The notes beneath the pieces are model-generated. The model did no database searches and was not told the origin of the DNA. It saw nothing but the letters and a program-made list of their open reading frames with translations. The translations under genes and the position numbers were made by a program. A stretch of 64,000 bases of DNA from Apiotrichum sp. Y4204 (lineage: Eukaryota; Basidiomycota; Tremellomycetes; Trichosporonales; Trichosporonaceae). The stretch lies in contig JAMYHL010000017.1 of NCBI GenBank assembly GCA_025531455.1, positions 620,001 to 684,000 of the forward strand, written 5' to 3'. Positions 36,985 through 48,200 of the stretch are shown piece after piece (within the stretch, counting starts at the first letter, position 1; each line of letters begins with the position of its first letter).

Positions 36985-38593
36985 CTAGTACACCCACTTC
37001 GCCATCTCCCTCGTGCCCTTGCACTCGTGGCACTTTTCGCGGAGTTTAACGTTTGGGCTCGGGCTGCGCCCGCTGCGCCGGTGGAGCGGCGCCTCGTCCT
37101 CGGTCGGCGGGGTAATCGGGCCGATATCCGAGTTGTCAGAGTCGACGCTCCCGACAGAGCCGGCAACATTGACGGGGACAGAGCCGCTGGATGCGCCGCC
37201 GCCGCCGTCGCTGCCTGCGCGGGCCTCGCGCCCGCGCCGCTCCGTCCTGTCCCTCTCGAGTTTTTCTTTCGCGACGCGCTCGCGCTCCGAGTGGACTTTT
37301 TCGAGCAGCTCCTGTTTTTGCTTGAGCTGCTCCTTCTCGAGCTTGGCCGCCTCCTCCTTCCGCAGGAGGTGCGCGTGGTGGTGCTCGGCGTTGATCGCTG
37401 CCGAGAGCTGCAGCTGCGCAAACTGTGCACGGTGGCGCACAGCATCCGCATGGCAGACTCGGCAGCCGTGGTCCTATAGTCGATGTGCTATCCCTCGCAC
37501 GCCGCTGCCGGTCTGCACGATGAGCGCGTCCTCATCGTCGTCGGCGGCAAAGGTGAACTCGATCATCTCGGCATTGTGCCACCGCTGGGAAGTCAGTGGG
37601 GAAACACAAGTGGGGGAGTCACTGGGCGCCACCAATGGGCGTCACTCGGGCCCGTGTTTACACTCACCCTGGAGCTGTGTTCACAGTCGACGATCCAGCG
37701 GAGAATGTCACCGTGGGCGACGAGCACAATCTCGCGCTCGGGCCGGGCACGGAGCCACATGCGGACCTCGCGTGCACGCTCGGCCGTGCGGTCAATGTCG
37801 AAGATGCCCTCGTTCGACGCATAGTCTGGGGACAGGGTCGAAAAGTCGAGGCCGGCCTCGAGGAACATGCCGTCGTTGCTGGCCGCGAGCGCCTCGGGCG
37901 GGTAGAGCGGAGTGTCGCATGGGAGGCTGGGGTCAGCGTGGTCCGTGGACGGAAAGGGGGGGTGGGGGGCAGTCCGGCGATTGCGGGCGTACATGCGTAC
38001 AATGCAGATGCGTGGATGCGTGTGTAGCGGCGCCCATGTGATGCACATGTACACAGTCGCCGGTACGCCCGTCCACAATGACACTCACTCGCTGGCCTCC
38101 TGTGCAATGTCGAGGAGGATCACAGGCTTGCCCACGGCCTCGAGGCGGTCGCGGAGGTCGGGGAAGGCGAGGAGCATGGTCTCCATCGTGCGGCGTTGCT
38201 TACTGTCAGCACGAATATGGACCAGTTGACTCACGGGACTGGAGACGAGGAGCTCGGCAGTGAGCTGGACATTGTCGCGGGTGAGCGGGTCGAGGCCGCT
38301 GGCCTGCCGCCGCCCGATCTTGGTGAGTGCCGGGTCGCGGATGTCCCAGTCTGAAAAGACGCTGCTGTGAGTATGCATGCACACAAGAAATCAAGAGACG
38401 TGTCTCGTGACTGATTGATTGATCGTGATCGCGACCGAAACACGGATACGACGGGCCTGGCTGGCTGGCTGGCGGCGGTCTCGCGACTTGGCCACCCGAT
38501 CACAATTACTGACACTCACTTGTGTTCGGCCTGGGCATGGCGCACGAAGAAGAGGCGTTTCTGCGACGGTGGTGTCGCGTCGGTGTCGGTCAT
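36985..38593 (-). CDS. Histidine phosphatase (phosphoglycerate-mutase-like) with long C-terminal extension
   Basis: A 2H-phosphatase-fold enzyme. Exon 1 (start 38593) has the RHG-type motif FFVRHAQAEHN after MTDTDATPPSQKR. Introns of about 150, 38, about 170 and about 60 nt then restore IGRRQASGLDPLTRDN, SSPQRRTMETM (phosphate pocket Arg), SNDGMFLEAG and IVLVAHGDILRWIVD (second catalytic His). This is the SPAC5H10.03/PHO13-like small fungal mutase group. The core frame meets TAG at 37477, but the same frame then continues open for about 163 codons. That part has Cys pairs HGCRVCH and EKCHECKG, a Lys/Glu coiled coil (EEAAKLEKEQLKQKQELLEK) and a Ser/Gly-rich linker. A 45-nt phase-0 intron (GTGCAG...CTATAG) would remove the TAG; read-through or a separate gene are alternatives. 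The substrate is unknown. Confidence 0.78.
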
Positions 38594-40419
38594 GGTGAGC
38601 GTTGTGTGTGGGTGTGATGGTGCATGGAGCGAGGAGGGAGGGGAGGTGGGGAGGATGCGATGGGGGGGGATAAGAGTGAGTAGCTTTTATCGCGCGGATC
38701 TTGTGCATAACCAGGTGGTGCATGCTGATTGATACGGCTATCTCTCCCTCTCTCTTTGCATTCCAGAGCCAACAACAAACTTCTGACTGATGATGACTAC
38801 TCACAATAGAGAGGAGAAAAAATCTGGCCTCTCCTCCCATGCCTCATGCTTTGCTCTTCCTCGGCTTCGGCATGCATAGCCCGGAACACGAGACATGGCG
38901 TATACGGATAGCTTCAGTACATGCAATTCCGCGGAGAGCACGTATGCATCTCAAAGCAGCAACAGCAGAGCGAGTGCCCCCCCCCCCGGCTAAAGTGAGT
39001 TTCCGAATAACACCCCCTCTGCCCGACAGCCCTGGTACCCCTCTAGCCTCTGATGACACTCTTTACAGCGTGGCGTTCTCGTGCTCTTCCAGACTAACCC
39101 TCGTACCTGCCGAGGTCCGCCCCCAAGGTCCTTCGTAACACACTCTGTTACTCCTTTTTACTTCCGTCTCGCGGGCAAGGTTCGTCTTGTTCTTGGCCTC
39201 TCTCCCCCGCCTATCTCCCGCGGCTCTCACGAGCTCGGTAGCCGCGCACGCTGATTCGTGCGCGTGCCAACAACCACCCGGCACCACCAACAGCCGCGCC
39301 GAAACCGGCCGCAGAACAGCCAGAGACGGAACTCCGCCCTGCGACTCATCAAGTACTCGAGTTACTCGACTCGAGTGCCCAGCCGATACTGACAGCCAAG
39401 CGGCCGACGGGCGAGTCCCTGCCCGGACGCCCCGACACCCGATGCAGTGATGCAGTGCTGTTGGTGGCCCACGGCTACCCCGGATACCCCGCCGACGATT
39501 CCCTCCGTCTCCCATGAATGACATATCGTACTCCAGACGCCAAACGCAAAACTTGCAACGAGACAGTCGTGAGGGGTGGTTTCTTGGTTTCCTGGTTCTT
39601 GGTTCGGCCGGTTCTCACCCGTTCCTCGATCCTCTTTTCACACGGCAATGATTCCGTTCCTCTGAGCTCTGGCTCTGGCCTCGCCAATACTGTTGCAGGT
39701 GCCGAGCGTACCTGCGTTGGAGCTTGCGATGCATACAGACAGTGTTTGGGGGGTTGCGGGATGAGATCTCGGGCGACCAGCAGCAGCAGCACCCCGGTGC
39801 CCGCGTATAGGGCCCATGGCCCCGAGGCCCCAAGGCACGCCTTGATGGTGCGGCGATTGCGCGATCCACGCCCGCCTTCGGAATCCCCATCGAGCACAAC
39901 TGTGCTGCCTGCCTACTGCTGAGCTTGTTTTCTTGTTCTTGTCCCCGCCAAGGCCCCGCACACCTTGCATCGTATCAAGGGGGATGAGAATAGCTCGAGC
40001 TCAAAGCTGGAGCTGCTCGCCGGGTACCTTGAGGAGAGGACCGGCTACTTTGTTCCCTCTGATACCGGTTGAGAGGTAGCCCATGACCATCAACATCCTT
40101 TCCGCCCATCATATCCCAATGCCAAGATGCCCAACTGTGCCAATCCATGATGACAGCCACCATTCCATTCTCGCCAGATGACAATGATGACATGCTCGCC
40201 ATGATATAATAAACATCCAAACACACCCCGCATCTCACATCTCACGTTCCGCGTCCACTACTTGCATGCATACCGTGACCATAAGCCGAGACACAGCGGC
40301 CGCCGCCACCACCGCCAGCGGGTCTCCCACGGTCGCCGGTAAACGTCAACAATAACGCCCAACGCACTTCCAAGCTTCCCAAAACCCTCCCGACCTCTCC
40401 ATCAATCTCTCATCGCACA
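38594..40419. other. 1.8-kb divergent intergenic region
   Basis: Promoters of the phosphatase (left) and CCZ1 (right). A poly-C run of ten sits near 38985. Several frames of 60-150 codons on both strands show random-looking composition. No gene is supported. Confidence 0.5.
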
Positions 40420-42846
40420 ATGCCGCGCCGCCCGCCGCCCGCCGCCTCTCCAGCACCGGCAGCAGCCCCGTCGCCGAAACCCGCAGTCGAGGCGCCGGCG
40501 CTCGCGTACTTTGTCATTTTCAATCCGACGCTCGTGCGGGATCCGGAGAGGCGGGAGGCAACAACGGAGACTGGAGGGGATGTGCACAGTGTGCAGAGGA
40601 GTGAAGAGGGGAAGCGCGTCGATGCCGGGACGCCAGATCCAGATCCAGAGCGAGAAGGAGTGCAGGCAGCACCAGAATCGCCGACGACGCCAAAAGCCAC
40701 CCCGTTAGCGACCCCAGCACCAGTAACACCCTCTCCGCACCCAGACTCTCCAGCACGATCCCCAGCTCCAGATCCGGGAGAGCGCGACCGCGACCTCGAA
40801 GACGACCTGCGCGAGGCGGCCCAAATCGTCTTCTACACGAACACGTCGGGGCGCAGCGTGAGCCGCGACACGATGCTGCGGCAAGTCGGCCTCGCAAAGG
40901 GTCTCATGGGGTTTGCCGAGTGCGTCCCGTACAGCACTGAGATACTGATGGCAGCATGGTGTCCACGCCGGGAGACGACCCGTTCTGGGCCGTGCATTCA
41001 CAGCACGCGCGGCTGGTCGTATACTGCCCCGAGCCGGGATGGTACATCTACATCGTGAATAAGAGATAATGCAAAGTGCTGACGGCAGTGTATCTCCGCG
41101 ACGGCGCCGTGCGCGCTCAGCGACCGCATGCTCGTGTCCGCCCTGGAGCGGGGATATGACGATTTCTGCGTGCGTCCCCTCCCTGTTTCCATTTAATTCT
41201 GATGGCAGCTCCTCCACGGTCCATTCGACGCGAATACCTCCTCGGCGTCGCAGCCCGTCCTCGAAAAGTTTTGGACGCGGTTCGCGCTCTCGTTCGAGTC
41301 GTCGCTCGTGCCAAGCCTCACACACTGGGTAGGCGGGGAGCCTGCACCCGCCCTTCCGCCTGCAGAGCTGGGCGAGTTTGCCGCCCTCCTCCCGTCTGCC
41401 GAGGTGGGCCTCCTCTCGCGATCGGGGCCACTCTCAGCGCCAGACCTCGATGCCCGCCCAGGCGCCGCGCTCACCCGCCTCCTCTCGGGCATTCTGGCTG
41501 CTTCCCCACAGCCCCCGCCGCCGCGCGTCGAGGAACGCCAGGCCCTCGGGTTCGGGTGGCGTAAACCAGAGAAAGAGGGACTCGCGCCGGAGAAGAAGGA
41601 CGACCGCAAGACCTCGTGGGGTCTCTGGGGGCTCATGTCGCGTGCGCCGACGCCCGCGCCGAAAGATAAAGAAAAGGAGAAAGAGAAGGACAAGGGCAGC
41701 AAAGACAGTCAGCCGACGGTCTCGGTGTCGGTATCGACGCCCGCCTCGCCCGCAAAGGCACTGGCACGGGACACGCCGCGGCGCGCCGTCTCGCATGCCC
41801 CGACGGCGTCTGCGTCCTCGCTTGCGAGTGTTGCGAGCGTTGCGAGCGTCGCGAGCGGCGCGAGCGCGGCGAGCGGCGCGAGCGCGGCGAGCGCGAGTTC
41901 ACGCCGCTGGGCGCTGGCGGAGGTTATGGGGAGCATGGGGGCTGCACTAGGGCTGAGTCCGGCGCCGAGTCCGCGGATCCCGGAAGGTTGGCGGGGAGTG
42001 GGCAGGGGGAAGGGCGGGGAAGGCGGAGGGAAGAGTGGAGAGGGGGAGGACGAGGAGGGCGATGCAGATGGGAAGAACGGGAGTGACACGGAGGCGACGG
42101 AGAGCAAGGACAAGGATCCCGAAGCCGAAGCCGAGTTGGAGGCCAAGTCCGAATCCGGCACGCGAGATACCAGCCCGCGGGATCCTCACGATCCTCCGAA
42201 CCCAGCGCCCCCGGAAGCAGCGGAAGCAGCGGAAGCAGCACTCCTCGGCACATCACTACAGTCGTACGACGCCGCGAGCCGCACTTCTCTCGAGCCGGAA
42301 AGGACACCACCCTCGCCGACAACGCCGACACCGACCGCGCCGGCGGGTCTCGCGCCCGCGCTGGAGGAGGCGCGCGGGGCGCGCGTCGACGTCTCGTGGG
42401 CTTCACGGGCTGTGTTTACGCCGGAACGCAGCACGCTCAGCTGGGCGGTGCGCGGGGGCGCGCTGCTCTATGTCCTGGGCGAGGCGCCGGGCGACTCCAG
42501 GGCTGTGGGGGATGCGGCTGTGCGAGTCTTTTCGGCCATCAGCGAGGAGGAGAAGAAGCAGGAAGATATGGTTCAGAAGGACACGACGGTGTACCATTTT
42601 GGCGAGACGACATCGCGCAAGGGCAGCCTGTACGGCGCGGACGGGGTGCTGTCGGCGCTGCGCGACGTGGTTCTCGGGGGCGTGGGCGAGGTCGTGGCGC
42701 AGCTCCCGAGTGGGCGGTTTGCGGTCGGCAAGCGCGCCAACGACGGGGCCGAGTTGTATGTCGTTACTGCGCGCCGTGAGGCCAGCCTCACCGATGCCGA
42801 GAGGGCGGTTAGGGCGTTTGCCGTCGAGCGGCCAGAGTTCAGCTAG
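40420..42846 (+). CDS. CCZ1: Ccz1-like subunit of the Mon1-Ccz1 Rab7 exchange factor
   Basis: Ccz1 with Mon1 activates Rab7/Ypt7 on late endosomes, vacuoles and autophagosomes. After a Pro/Ala-rich start (40420), the first longin-domain strands are ALAYFVIFNPTLV and, after a disordered insert, DLREAAQIVFYTNTSGRSVSRDTMLRQVGLAKGLMGFAD. Three introns of 35-40 nt (about 40921-40954, about 41056-41090 and about 41171-41207) restore STPGDDPFWAVHSQHARLVVYCPEPGWYIYI, CISATAPCALSDRMLVSALERGYDDFC and LLHGPFDANT. Then come a domain with ALSFESSLVPSLTHWVGG, a long low-complexity spacer (Lys/Glu, Ala/Ser repeats at 41815-41900), and a C-terminal longin-like part (LSWAVRGGALLYVLGEAP; TVYHFGETTSRKGSLYGADG). 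About 770 residues. Assignment rests on the N-terminal longin pattern and overall layout. Confidence 0.82.
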
Positions 42847-43182
42847 ATGGATGTAGAGATGCCACGACCTTGTCAGTTGTCAGTGTTTTCTGCTTTTCTG
42901 CTCGCCGCTTGCTCCGCGCGCCCCGCGCCCCGCGCTGTCCGCTCTACATATGCATAGTACAACGCCGCGCGCCGCGCCGGACGCGCAGTCGTAAGTGGTA
43001 GTATCTGAATGGGGTATGCTTTGACGTCTCCGGACAAGCCCGCGTGGACCGTATCGCCGGCCGGGGCTGCTTGCAGCTGTGTGCCGCGAGTGCATCGCGG
43101 CTGCTCCGCTGCTTTCCTCTTCTTGGTGTTTTCGCTGCGCTCCAAGTGCACTGCTCGCTGCTCGTTGTGCTGCACTTTACGC
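42847..43182. other. Convergent intergenic region CCZ1 / PXMP4
   Basis: 336 bp between facing stops; nothing recognised. Confidence 0.5.
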
Positions 43183-44436
43183 CTACTTGTTGTGCCAGAG
43201 GAGCGTCTTGAGGCTCGTCCAGGTCTCCGACTCGTGGTAGAGGTAGCCTGATGTCAGCACATACAGCCCAATTCTCGGGAGGGCAGGCAGCGGAGAATCA
43301 GGGTATCGCTCAGGCTCACTGCACTGCAATGACCGCAGCATGACTGACACTCGCGCTCCTGTGCCCGCTTCGCACCGCTGCTCAGACTCACGCATAGAGT
43401 TGACGATACCCGGCTGGAGACGCTCTCCGCGGTGGCGGAACATGTACATGCAGAGCGCCCAGCTGAGTGACGCGACAATGGTGAACGGCAGCGGGGCCGG
43501 GGGGATGGGGCGGGGGTTGGCCTCGGGCGAGGTGAGGGCCGGGAGGGGGTGCTCGAGCGGCTGGAACGGGTACTTTGGCGGGTTGGGCGTGTTGGTGTAC
43601 AGGCGCGGGAGGAGGGAGAGGAGCGCGCGAGACATGATGTACAGCACAATCTGCTCGTTTATCTGCGCGTGTTAGAGCTCAGTACAGGAAGTAGTAGCTT
43701 GGTAGAGAGCACGCGGGCTGGAGTCTCCGGCCTCCGGTCTCTGTTTCCGGACAGCCCGGACGCCAATGCGTCAGAGGTCAGAGACGAGAGCACCATGGGG
43801 TCCGCGTGGGAAGTGGCTGGCCGACACTAGCACCGATGCAGATGCAGTGTGGTCCCCCATGCAAGCGCGCGAGTACCATGCACGCCGCCCTCGGTGCTGT
43901 ATTCCACGCCGGAGCATCGCTGCTCGGTGTCGGCCATCGCCAACGGTCATCGGCGGCAGCCGGTGGAGCGGCGATTTGATTTTATTTCAGGCAGGGACTT
44001 TGCGCCAGCCCGGCCATGTGCTCTCCGGCCATGCTCTCCGGCCTTTGTTTTCTGTGAAACTCACCGGCGTGCGGTCGCCAAAGACAAAGTATCCGCCGAT
44101 ACCGCCCGCAATAAAGGTATCGAGGTCGCGCTCCGCGCCGCCATTAAGCCGTTTCTGGATGATGAGGATGACCTTGTAGATGGACACGAATTTGGCGAGT
44201 GCCAGCGCGTGCGCGCGGGTCGCGGAGAGGATGCCGTGGATACGGGTCGGCCATGGCTTGTGGCTGAACAGCGCGGCCATTACCAGCGCGTGCGGGAAGC
44301 GCACCTTGCAGCCGTAAACCAAGCCGTTGCGCGCGCCCTTGACGATCGCCAGCAGGTCGTGGTTTGCCGGGCTGGTGTCAGTAAGAAAGGGAATTTTTTT
44401 CTCTCACTTCATCACGAATTTCTGGATGGCATCCAT
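43183..44436 (-). CDS. Peroxisomal membrane protein 4-like (PXMP4/PMP24), Tim17 fold
   Basis: A small membrane protein of the Tim17/Tim22/Tim23/PMP24 superfamily. Exon 1 (start 44436) encodes MDAIQKFVMK. After an intron it continues HDLLAIVKGARNGLVYGCKVRFPHALVMAALF, matching the PXMP4 N-terminal pattern (LLAILKG-RNG-VYG-KIR-PHALVM). Further parts are AKFVSIYKVILIIQKRL and FIAGGIGGYFVFGDRTP, the glycine-rich helix typical of the superfamily. After a long intron (about 43660-44062) comes NEQIVLYIMSRALLSLLPRL, and then PFTIVASLSWALCMYMFRHRGERLQPGI. The C-terminal exon encodes SETWTSLKTLLWHNK. About 245 residues. The function of PMP24 is not settled. Confidence 0.84.
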
Positions 44437-45173
44437 GGCGGGCACTTGATGGAGAGGGAGGAGTGGTAGGGAGGGATACAAAGTGGGAAGAAAGAGGTGG
44501 TGTGGATTGATGTGGATGCTTGGGATGGATGTCGGGAAGAAAGTGTCGGTCAAAGTGAGATGGAGCTGGAGATGGAGACGCACAGTCCGCAAACAGTTAC
44601 ATGGATATTGTCGGTGTGCATGTGTGGTGTCCACCCATCTTTGTGCCTCTGCATCCGGCAACTCGCACCCGGAACCTCCGGACGGGGTGGAAAGGTGCAG
44701 CAGAGTGCATGCAACTGCATGGTGCAATGCATCCCCCTACACTACACTGTACGTACTATGCCCGGTATCCGGATTCGCTCGGCCGTAACAATAATAAAAG
44801 CATCCCAGTGGCGCGGTGGCGGCTAACAGTCCCTCCCCTCACAAAGTCCATCATCTCCACAACCGAGGGTCAGCGATATCCACCACAAACCCATCCCTGT
44901 ATCCCCAGTGCGGCCAGTGCTGCATCTCATGCCCATGATGCATGCATGGTCACACGAGTGCGCGAGTGCCGCAGACGATATCATACATCACGATTCGTGC
45001 TGCCCACGTGCCCACCGCCGAGAAACCAAGAACTGCAACCAAGACGTAAGCAGGCAGCTGGGAGACGGCTAACCACGGGCGCCGGGCCGGTCGCCACCAG
45101 GTGCGCTGGTGCAGGCCCGCAGGCCGCAGGCCCGCCGGGCACGGGCATGAGTCCCGTTCCGGCTCCACAAAAA
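44437..45173. other. Intergenic region between PXMP4-like gene and tRNA-Arg(ACG)
   Basis: Upstream sequence of the PXMP4-like gene and the downstream flank of the tRNA gene (minus strand). On the minus strand a short T run (45170-45173) directly follows the tRNA 3' end and fits a Pol III terminator. No other gene seen. Confidence 0.5.
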
Positions 45174-45253
45174 GGTCACGACGGGGATCGAACCCGCGAT
45201 CTCCTGATTACTCAGAATCGTAGTCAGACGCCGTACCATTTGGCCACGCGACC
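45174..45253 (-). tRNA. tRNA-Arg(ACG), intron-containing, retroelement target
   Basis: Minus strand: acceptor stem GGTCGCG/CGTGACC, the same D-arm as the 5460-5550 gene, and T-arm GCGGG-TTCGATC-CCCGT. Anticodon stem TCTGA/TCAGG encloses loop CTACGA...A, anticodon ACG (read as ICG). About 9 extra nt between positions 37 and 38 form a very short intron; the mature body is 71 nt. A T run follows the 3' end. The stop codon of the retrotransposon lies only 32 bp upstream of its 5' end. Confidence 0.93.
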
Positions 45254-45285
45254 TCTAATTGCATGCTGTCTTAGCGCTGTAGCGC

Positions 45286-48200
45286 TCACGCGGAACCGTC
45301 GACAGTGTATGGGCTTATGGAAACTATGGAGTGTGAGTCTTCGGAGGGTTTGTGACGTTTGCTGGGGTTGTCCGGTGGCTCAGTCCTCCGTTTGAGAGGG
45401 TTCACTGAGTGATCTGATCGGTGTCGTTTTTGGGATTCATCCTCTGTCTCGGTCCTTCGCTTGAGGGGGTTCGTCTGGGTGTTGGTGCCGGAGGGGATGC
45501 TGGCGTTAGAGGAGGCGATGTTGTGGCCCGAACTTGTCGGGCGCCTGTGGTTGATGGGGGTGAGTCTAAAAGGTCTGTGTTGGGCGGCCGGGGCGCGAGG
45601 AGCCTGCGCCAGGCCGCGCGGTGTATCGTGTGATGTTCCGGACGTGGGAAGGTTGTATGTTCGAGCTACGCCGCGTGAGGAGCCTGTTGTGGGACCGGCT
45701 GGTAGTCGGCTGCTGGACGCAGTGTCAGGGGTCTTGTGTTCGAGGTTGTGATGGTGCGCTCGTGCTGCCGCGATGACTCGCTCAGTCTCCGCGGCGGTCT
45801 CGGGGCTGGGGTTGGCCAGTAGTTTGGTCAGGACATCCGGGTGAGGGATTCGAGAACCTGACGGGGCCGAGACGTCCGTATCAGGTGTGGATTGTTGAAA
45901 GAGTCGGGCTAATAGTCTGGGATGGGGAATGCGAGTGGGAACGTAGTTGTGGAATTCTTCGTCTGTGAATGGGATGTCGTCTGACGGCTCGTTTGCATTG
46001 TTATGGGTCGTGGTTTGTGGGTGATCTGTGTTATGTGGTTCAGGTGAGGAGGGTGGTTTGTCGCGACTGAGGGGTTGCGGGTCCGCAGTAGTGGGGGCTC
46101 TATGCGGTGTTGCAGAAGCTGGCTGTGTGTTTTGGCTGGATGTCAGAGAGGCCGTGACCTTGGGGCCTTTGGGTGGAGTGTGTTGGTGGGTTCTCATGGG
46201 TGTCGGTGTGGTGGGGTGTGCGTGGGAGTGGGTCGATGTGCGGGGGGATCGGTTCAGTGGGTTGTTAGTGAGTGGGTGCGTGGTGTGCGCGGTTTGGGGT
46301 CTGGTGCTATTGGCGTCGGGGATGTTGTTGCGGGTAGTATCGCCGGGCTGCGTGGCCTGGGCCACCCGAGTTATGTTGGTGCTGGTGGTGATGCTGGTGG
46401 TGCTGCTGGTGGTTGTGTTGGGTGTGTAGTTTGGGTTATTGCTGTTGGTCCGCGTTGGGCGGGCTAGTTGGGATGTACCGTTTCTATCGTTCCGGCTGCG
46501 ACTACCGGTGGGTTTGTAGTTTGGATGGGCGACACCAGTCCTGGATGGTCTGAGAGATGACGTACGGAGGATTAATCCTGGAGGGATGGATTTCGATGAT
46601 GGGATTACCGGCGGTAAGGAGTCTTGGGTGAGGCGGTTCCACTCTCCCCATACTGTGGCCGCAACGGCAAGACATGCGCTGTACATCCGTTCTTGGTGCC
46701 ATTGTGTAAGTGGGGCGGGTGGTGGTGGAACATATCCGTGGAAATATGACCCCGAGAAAGGAGATACATTAGTGAAGGTCGTATTCACGAAGGAGGCCCA
46801 AGCCTTATTGATGTGTTGCTGGTTCATGGGGAGGGTGAGGTCGGCGGGGTTAGGGTGTCTTCGGGTGGGGGGTCGGCGGGTTTTCTCCTTGATGATTCTA
46901 TCCCGGACATGAGCTAGGCCTTCGCAGTCAATGAAGATGTGGATCATGTCGGCGTAATTGTAGGAACATATCGGGCAAGCCGGATCCAGGTCGTATTTCC
47001 TGGCTCTTGATACCGGGGTGTCTAGGAGATTAGAGCGCGTCAGGTATTGAAGTTTGGGGAGAAACTTGGCCGGGGACAAGGTATGGAAATATGTGTCGCA
47101 TGGCGAGGGCTGTAGGACGTATTCTCCTTTGAGGCGAATTAAGGCGTTGGTGGGCATGGTGGTTAGGAGCCGTTCGTAGGCCGTCTGGTGGACCAGGGGC
47201 CGCCACGTATCGTTCATGTATCCTTTGGGTCCCAGGATAATGAAGTTGTTCATGAAGGCGGTGGGGGCTGGCAAGATGGTGTGGAAAGGTTCATGGGGTC
47301 CTATTGGGGACGGTGGGTGTGTCGGAGTCTCGGTTGGTCCTGGGTGCGTGTGTGGTTCGGAGTGCGCACGTTTGGCTATAAGATCGGCCTGGTTATTGAG
47401 GATTGCTCGTACGTCGGTTGCTGCGGTGTGAGCCTTGATGTGTGTGACTGAGATCGTGCTATTGGTGGTGGTTGATGCGTGGTGGGAGGCGGCTCGGAGA
47501 ACGGTGATGACATCATTCATTGGTCTGGATCTCCAAGTGAGGTTAAAAAGTAGGTCATCGTTCTGTGTCCACTGGACGATGTTTACTGCCGAGAGATAGT
47601 CAGTGGCAATCTCGTGGGTTCCGTCAGGATCATCCCGTGTTGCGAGGAGGGCGCTAGCGACCGCCATGATTTCACCATGTCCGGCGTGCGAATGTATGCC
47701 TATTATGCTGTATGTGAATGTGTCCCCGGTGGGGGCAACAAGAGAGGCAGTCGTAGAGGGTGGGAGGGTTGGCCCATCCAGGTTTAGTTGTGGGTCCAAG
47801 TGCCTGTGGCTACCGTCAGTGGCCCATAGTTGGAGGGGGCGGGGTGTTGCGAGTGCAGGGATGTTTTGCTCGTGTTTGGTCAGCGGCGGGTGGAGTAATG
47901 TGGTAAAGCCATTGTGTCTGTCCCTCCGGGGTTTGAGGAGCGAGTGGTCATGTGGGGAAAGGATACGGGCCCAAGGTGTCTTGCTCCACTGGGAGCCGTC
48001 TTTCTTGGTGAGGGTGAGTACCCGGTCCATGGGGTAGTGTAAGAAACGTGGGCTGTAGGGGGGAAATGATGGACGGAGGTGCCTGTTATCCGAAGCTGTG
48101 AGGGAGAAAACAGCTGCCATCGTGTGGGTTGCTGAGCACGATGAGGGCAGGTGATGGAGGTCCGAGGGTTGTACGAGGAGGTTGGCGTGGTTGAGGGCCC

